The notes below the pieces were generated by a model. The model worked only from the letters and a program-made list of their open reading frames with translations. It was not told the origin of the DNA and made no database searches. From NCBI GenBank assembly GCA_002254335.1, contig NIVA01000001.1, positions 1 through 46,193 of the forward strand: DNA of 46,193 bases, read 5' to 3'. Of the stretch, positions 42,651 through 46,193 are shown piece by piece (the first letter of the stretch is position 1; every line of letters begins with the position of its first letter). The DNA comes from Bacteroidetes bacterium 4572_114 (lineage in GTDB: Bacteria; Bacteroidota; Bacteroidia; Bacteroidales; 4484-276). The position numbers and the translations under genes were made by a program.

Positions 42651-44522
42651 TTATTTCACGGTTATTATTATTGGCTCCGACTCTTTATTTACCACTTCAT
42701 TATAAAATGCTTTTAGGTCTCCATATTCAGTTTCCAAAAACAGTTCCTTGTTTACAGCAAGTTTATAATTGAGCATAATCGTGTTGTTTATATTGGAAAT
42801 TGAAAATGTAAAGGTTGCATCATTATTGGGCAACAACAAATGAACTTGCTCAGGGATTTCCTCAACAATAAAATATTCGGGCAGGCTAATTTTCACAACA
42901 CCTCTGTGTAGAACAGGATAGTTTAAATCGATAGGGTATCGTCGTTCTTCTGCTTTGAAAGGATTGTCTTCAATTTTCTCGAGCAGTGTCATTGTTAGGT
43001 AAACAGTATTGCCAATTGATTGAGCATGATTTGTTATCCGCACTTCATATTCCTCTTTAACCGGCCCGTAAACATCTTCGATCCCAGTAATCTTAGCATC
43101 AATTATTTCAATATCAGGATGCCCTTTCGTAAGATATTCAACATACTCATCAATACTGTTGTAATTCTCAAGTTTCTTCCGAATATCATACGCGGCATAG
43201 TCCATTTTAATGTACGAAAGTTTGCCTGTAAGCGATAAATCCTTTTGCAAACTTAATTCGTAATAGGACAACTGATCATCCTTGTATGCTGTATTTATGT
43301 CAATCCATCTTGATGCGTCTTTATCAACCAGCCGCCCCTTCCAGTTTAGGCATTTCTTTGGCAACATATAGTATGGAAGATATTTATCAGTACCATCGAC
43401 AAGCACAAAACCATCACCAATCTTTACATAAGCCAGCACATAATTAAGCCGTTGAAAACTAGCGTAAACCAGAGATAAAATACCATTCTCCTTTGTACTT
43501 AAAACCACGGGATATACTTCAAAATCCAACTTTTCAAGTAACCTGATCAGTGTTAGGTTTATATCTGCTGAGTTCCCTATACCCTCATCTCGTGCACCAC
43601 TTAATGTATGACATTTAGCTGTGTAGCGGTCTCTCCCATTAAATTCAATGGTTTCGTGCACGAAGTCGAGGGCTGCAACAATTTTCGCTTCCTGAGTCTG
43701 ATATTTTGAATTAATTCCCTTTGCCACCTTATTAAGATAAGAGCCGGAATTTAAAACTGAACCAAATTGCCGGTTTTCCATCAATATTTTAGAAACGCTT
43801 TCCCAGGATACACTATATTCTCGGAAATATCCAGGAATGCTGATTGAAAGTATATCAAACTCAAACTTTGTTATGTAGTTTTCACGCGAAGTCATAAAAG
43901 GCTCCTCCTCGAAAGCCGGAACATCTTTTGCGACCCATCGATTGTTTTCTCTGATATATAGCGGTTCGTTTCCAAAAAAGGTTTCCCTGAACCTGATATA
44001 GTGGGGTTTATCAATGCGTAGCTCACTCCAAACTACTGGAACATCTTCCTGGAAATACCAATTCCACGGAAACCCAAAGTAGTGTATATGAAGATCTATC
44101 ACTGAACCCTCCCTAACATTTGGCATTGCAACGTTTACAACACAAAAATCCTCTGTTATCCTTTCTTTATAAATGGACTCTCTGGAGAGCTTATCAACAA
44201 CAACCTTACCGTCAACGAGATTATATGTATTGCCTTTGATGCTCGATTTCTGACTTACCCTAAACTTGCGATTGGCAAAATTATACCCCTCCTTTTTCAA
44301 AATCTTAACCCTAAAAACATGGGTAAAATAATGACTTTTATTGTCATAGTACCCATATGAACATAATACAACCGCCGCTGCATCAGGATCGGGCAGATAC
44401 TCTTTCATTTCAAGTTCCTCGATTGTAACTTTCCCGAATTTAACAGGATCTTTTGCCCCCAGGCAGGTTTGGGATACGAATAGTGCAATTTGAAAAATGC
44501 AAATCCAAATGTTTATTTTCAC
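42651..44522 (-). CDS. Secreted DUF3857/transglutaminase-like protein with Ser in place of Cys
   Basis: 623 aa from a GTG start (44520-44522). The N-terminus (KINIWICIFQIALFVSQTCLG) is a signal peptide. The DUF3857 domain includes VFRVKILKKEGYNFANRKFR. In the transglutaminase-like domain the nucleophile position reads DEGIGNSADINLTLIRLLEK, with serine where the paralog downstream has cysteine. ASFQRLNYVLAYVKIGDG and VLVDGTDKYLPYYMLPKKCL follow, with the histidine also unlikely. I infer a non-catalytic relative. It leads a two-gene operon with the paralog. Confidence 0.83.
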   Translation of the reverse strand: MKINIWICIFQIALFVSQTCLGAKDPVKFGKVTIEELEMKEYLPDPDAAAVVLCSYGYYDNKSHYFTHVFRVKILKKEGYNFANRKFRVSQKSSIKGNTYNLVDGKVVVDKLSRESIYKERITEDFCVVNVAMPNVREGSVIDLHIHYFGFPWNWYFQEDVPVVWSELRIDKPHYIRFRETFFGNEPLYIRENNRWVAKDVPAFEEEPFMTSRENYITKFEFDILSISIPGYFREYSVSWESVSKILMENRQFGSVLNSGSYLNKVAKGINSKYQTQEAKIVAALDFVHETIEFNGRDRYTAKCHTLSGARDEGIGNSADINLTLIRLLEKLDFEVYPVVLSTKENGILSLVYASFQRLNYVLAYVKIGDGFVLVDGTDKYLPYYMLPKKCLNWKGRLVDKDASRWIDINTAYKDDQLSYYELSLQKDLSLTGKLSYIKMDYAAYDIRKKLENYNSIDEYVEYLTKGHPDIEIIDAKITGIEDVYGPVKEEYEVRITNHAQSIGNTVYLTMTLLEKIEDNPFKAEERRYPIDLNYPVLHRGVVKISLPEYFIVEEIPEQVHLLLPNNDATFTFSISNINNTIMLNYKLAVNKELFLETEYGDLKAFYNEVVNKESEPIIITVK

Positions 44523-44553
44523 TTTATTGATTTTTATTGATTAATAATTGCAA

Positions 44554-44561
44554 CAAATATA
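44554..44561 (-). promoter_or_regulatory. Bacteroidota -7 element for the DUF3857 operon
   Basis: Minus-strand TATATTTG, a full match to TAnnTTTG, 32 bp before the GTG start. A -33 box is not obvious. Confidence 0.5.
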
Positions 44562-44636
44562 CTAATTTATGCAGGACTAAGACATTTGGGGAAAATGGCT
44601 AAAAATTATATAGCGAAGCGAACTAATAACCCGGAA

Positions 44637-46193
44637 CTATTCATTTCCATCTACATAAAACCCAACCACAAAATCATCAATATAAAAACGCTTCCTTTCA
44701 ACATTCCACACATAAACCTTTATCTTATCATTTTGCGACTTAATTTCAGGCATATTAAAATCAAAGAAAGCCTGGTCCCATTGACGTGGCCCGACAAAGT
44801 TTTCGATTTTAGATGCAGCCCAAACATAGCCTTTCCCCTCCTCATTTTCTATGGAGACCACTAAAGGTACATTGGTAAGGGAATCAATAGAATGTACAAA
44901 TACCGACATTTTTATCCGGTCAAACCCTCCATTATTGACTTCACCAACCTTAATTTCAAAAGCAGGCCCATATTCGGTATTGACATCAAACCTGTAACTT
45001 ACCATGCCGTGATGGAACAGCGTTGTATCCAGGTTGGCAGGATCCCCGCCCCAAGCCAATCCATCCTCAAAATCATTGGTAAAATAAGCAACAGGTCCAG
45101 GCGGGCTGATGCAGGAGTCGTTGGTGTTGACGGAATAAAGTGTGACTGCCGAAAGGCCTGAATAATTATGTTGCTGCAATTTGCAGGGATATTTTCGCAG
45201 GATGATATCATCAATTTCGGGTGGGCAGGGCTTGGTCCAGGCATGGACAAAATATGGTGCGTTACTTTTATCAACTATCTTTTTCAACGCCAGCAAATCT
45301 TTTCCTCCACCGTTATCGTATTGGGCAAACTTAATCCCGGGTTTTATCCCGTCCAGGTAATAATGAATGTAAAAAGGATTATTGACCACAATTGTATTGG
45401 TCACATTTTCGTCTCCAAATTCACCATTCCAATCTGCAATTTTTTGTGCTACATCTTTAAACTCCCCAAAATGCTGTTTCTCATAAAAGTGGTTGATCTG
45501 AAAAATCTGCTGTGTCCCAAATAGCATCAACGCAACGACCAAGGCCCTCACAATTTTTGAAGCCTTATCGGTATAAAACGAAAATAAAAAGAGGATTGCA
45601 AAAGGAAACGCAAACAAAAGAATGGAGAACTGAAGTATTGGGTTCCTGAAAATTGAATAGAAGTACCCGATTAGAAATGCAAGGACAAACCACAAAACCG
45701 AAAGCCAGTGAAAACGTGTAAATTTCTTTTCAGGTGATATAAAATACCCAACTAAACCCAAAGCAAATAATATTAAAAAACTTATCCATGATCCATTAAC
45801 CGAATACTTTACATATCCCACAATCCAATTCGGATATGGTTTTGCTAACCAGCCATCCTCGCCCCCTACCCCACCAATCCCAAACTGGTACATAAAAACA
45901 TCTAAATGCGGCAGATATAAAACCCCTACCGCCAGGCCTGCAAAAATGTACCTCCAAAGGTTTTTTCCCTTCAAAAAAAACAATCCTGAAATTCCAACAA
46001 TCACCACAAACAAAAAACTGTAATGGTGGGTGTAGGCTGTTAGTGCAGCAAAAACCGAAAAGCCCAAATAATCTTTCAGGCACTTATCCTTATCAAAAAC
46101 AATTTTTGTCCAAAACCAAACGGTGATAAGGGTAAAAAGAAGCCCGGGGCTGTAGGGCCGGGCCAACTGGCTGTAAAGTATGGGGTACTGAAG
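44637..46193 (-). CDS. Membrane glycosyltransferase (GT-C, ArnT-like) with C-terminal beta domain, 5' end outside the window
   Basis: 518 aa visible. The frame is open to the right edge (LQYPILYSQLARPYSPGLLF), so the start lies beyond 46193. QLARPYSPGLL is the family's conserved loop next to the second helices. About eight transmembrane helices follow, then a periplasmic part (ENVTNTIVVNNPFYIHYYLD), and from about residue 375 of the visible part a beta-sandwich-like module (YFTNDFEDGLAW ... GYVWAASKIENFVGPRQWDQ ... FYIDDFVVGFY). GT-C enzymes use polyprenyl-phosphate sugars and act on the periplasmic side. The acceptor is unknown. The appended carbohydrate-binding-like module is unusual. Confidence 0.75.
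   Translation of the reverse strand, partial: LQYPILYSQLARPYSPGLLFTLITVWFWTKIVFDKDKCLKDYLGFSVFAALTAYTHHYSFLFVVIVGISGLFFLKGKNLWRYIFAGLAVGVLYLPHLDVFMYQFGIGGVGGEDGWLAKPYPNWIVGYVKYSVNGSWISFLILFALGLVGYFISPEKKFTRFHWLSVLWFVLAFLIGYFYSIFRNPILQFSILLFAFPFAILFLFSFYTDKASKIVRALVVALMLFGTQQIFQINHFYEKQHFGEFKDVAQKIADWNGEFGDENVTNTIVVNNPFYIHYYLDGIKPGIKFAQYDNGGGKDLLALKKIVDKSNAPYFVHAWTKPCPPEIDDIILRKYPCKLQQHNYSGLSAVTLYSVNTNDSCISPPGPVAYFTNDFEDGLAWGGDPANLDTTLFHHGMVSYRFDVNTEYGPAFEIKVGEVNNGGFDRIKMSVFVHSIDSLTNVPLVVSIENEEGKGYVWAASKIENFVGPRQWDQAFFDFNMPEIKSQNDKIKVYVWNVERKRFYIDDFVVGFYVDGNE

Overview
The window looks like a chromosomal segment of a member of the Bacteroidota, probably a Bacteroidales/Marinilabiliales-type organism. 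The evidence is the cysteine-poor L36 form, an str operon with no tuf between fusA and rpsJ, promoters of the TAnnTTTG type, few Shine-Dalgarno sequences, a T9SS-like C-terminal domain on a secreted nuclease, and DUF3857/transglutaminase and TapB-like secreted proteins. No tRNA, rRNA or CRISPR array was seen.

Layout. 1-5 kb: a 5'-truncated GEVED-domain fragment, repeat debris, a secreted formylglycine-generating-enzyme-like protein, an XRE regulator with a four-helix membrane partner, and a secreted Ntn-type amidohydrolase. 5-10 kb: a decay zone with an hsdR relic, an intact fused aconitase-family enzyme, an MntA/HepT toxin-antitoxin pair whose toxin carries an in-frame stop, and a metallophosphoesterase broken by deletions. 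10-14 kb: a cysteine-desulfurase-like enzyme, a TapB-like secreted protein and enolase, with repeats and terminators between them. 14-32.4 kb, all on the minus strand: the merged str/S10/spc/alpha cluster, in transcription order rpsL, rpsG, fusA, rpsJ, rplC, rplD, rplW, rplB, rpsS, rplV, rpsC, rplP, rpmC, rpsQ, rplN, rplX, rplE, rpsN, rpsH, rplF, rplR, rpsE, rpmD, rplO, secY, map, infA, rpmJ, rpsM, rpsK, rpsD, rpoA, rplQ. It is preceded by two promoter-like sites. 32.7-46.2 kb: a radical SAM protein, an IS200/REP-type Y1 transposase between two hairpin-rich repeats, a secreted phospholipase-D-like protein, a VOC protein, an SDR truncated by a small repeat element, an N-terminally truncated NAD(P)HX repair enzyme, two tandem DUF3857 proteins, and a glycosyltransferase running off the right edge.

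Working together: the ribosomal block makes translation machinery plus core transcription (rpoA), secretion (secY) and N-terminal processing (map). The flanks are accessory DNA shaped by small repeats. The main leads are a 117-bp palindromic MITE-like element that appears to supply a stop codon to the SDR gene, a REP/RAYT-like module with unusually long complex repeats, octamer arrays (CATTnnnn) that contain the stop codons of two unrelated genes, and a long untranslated leader in front of the str operon. I did not find a clearly new defence or metabolic system.
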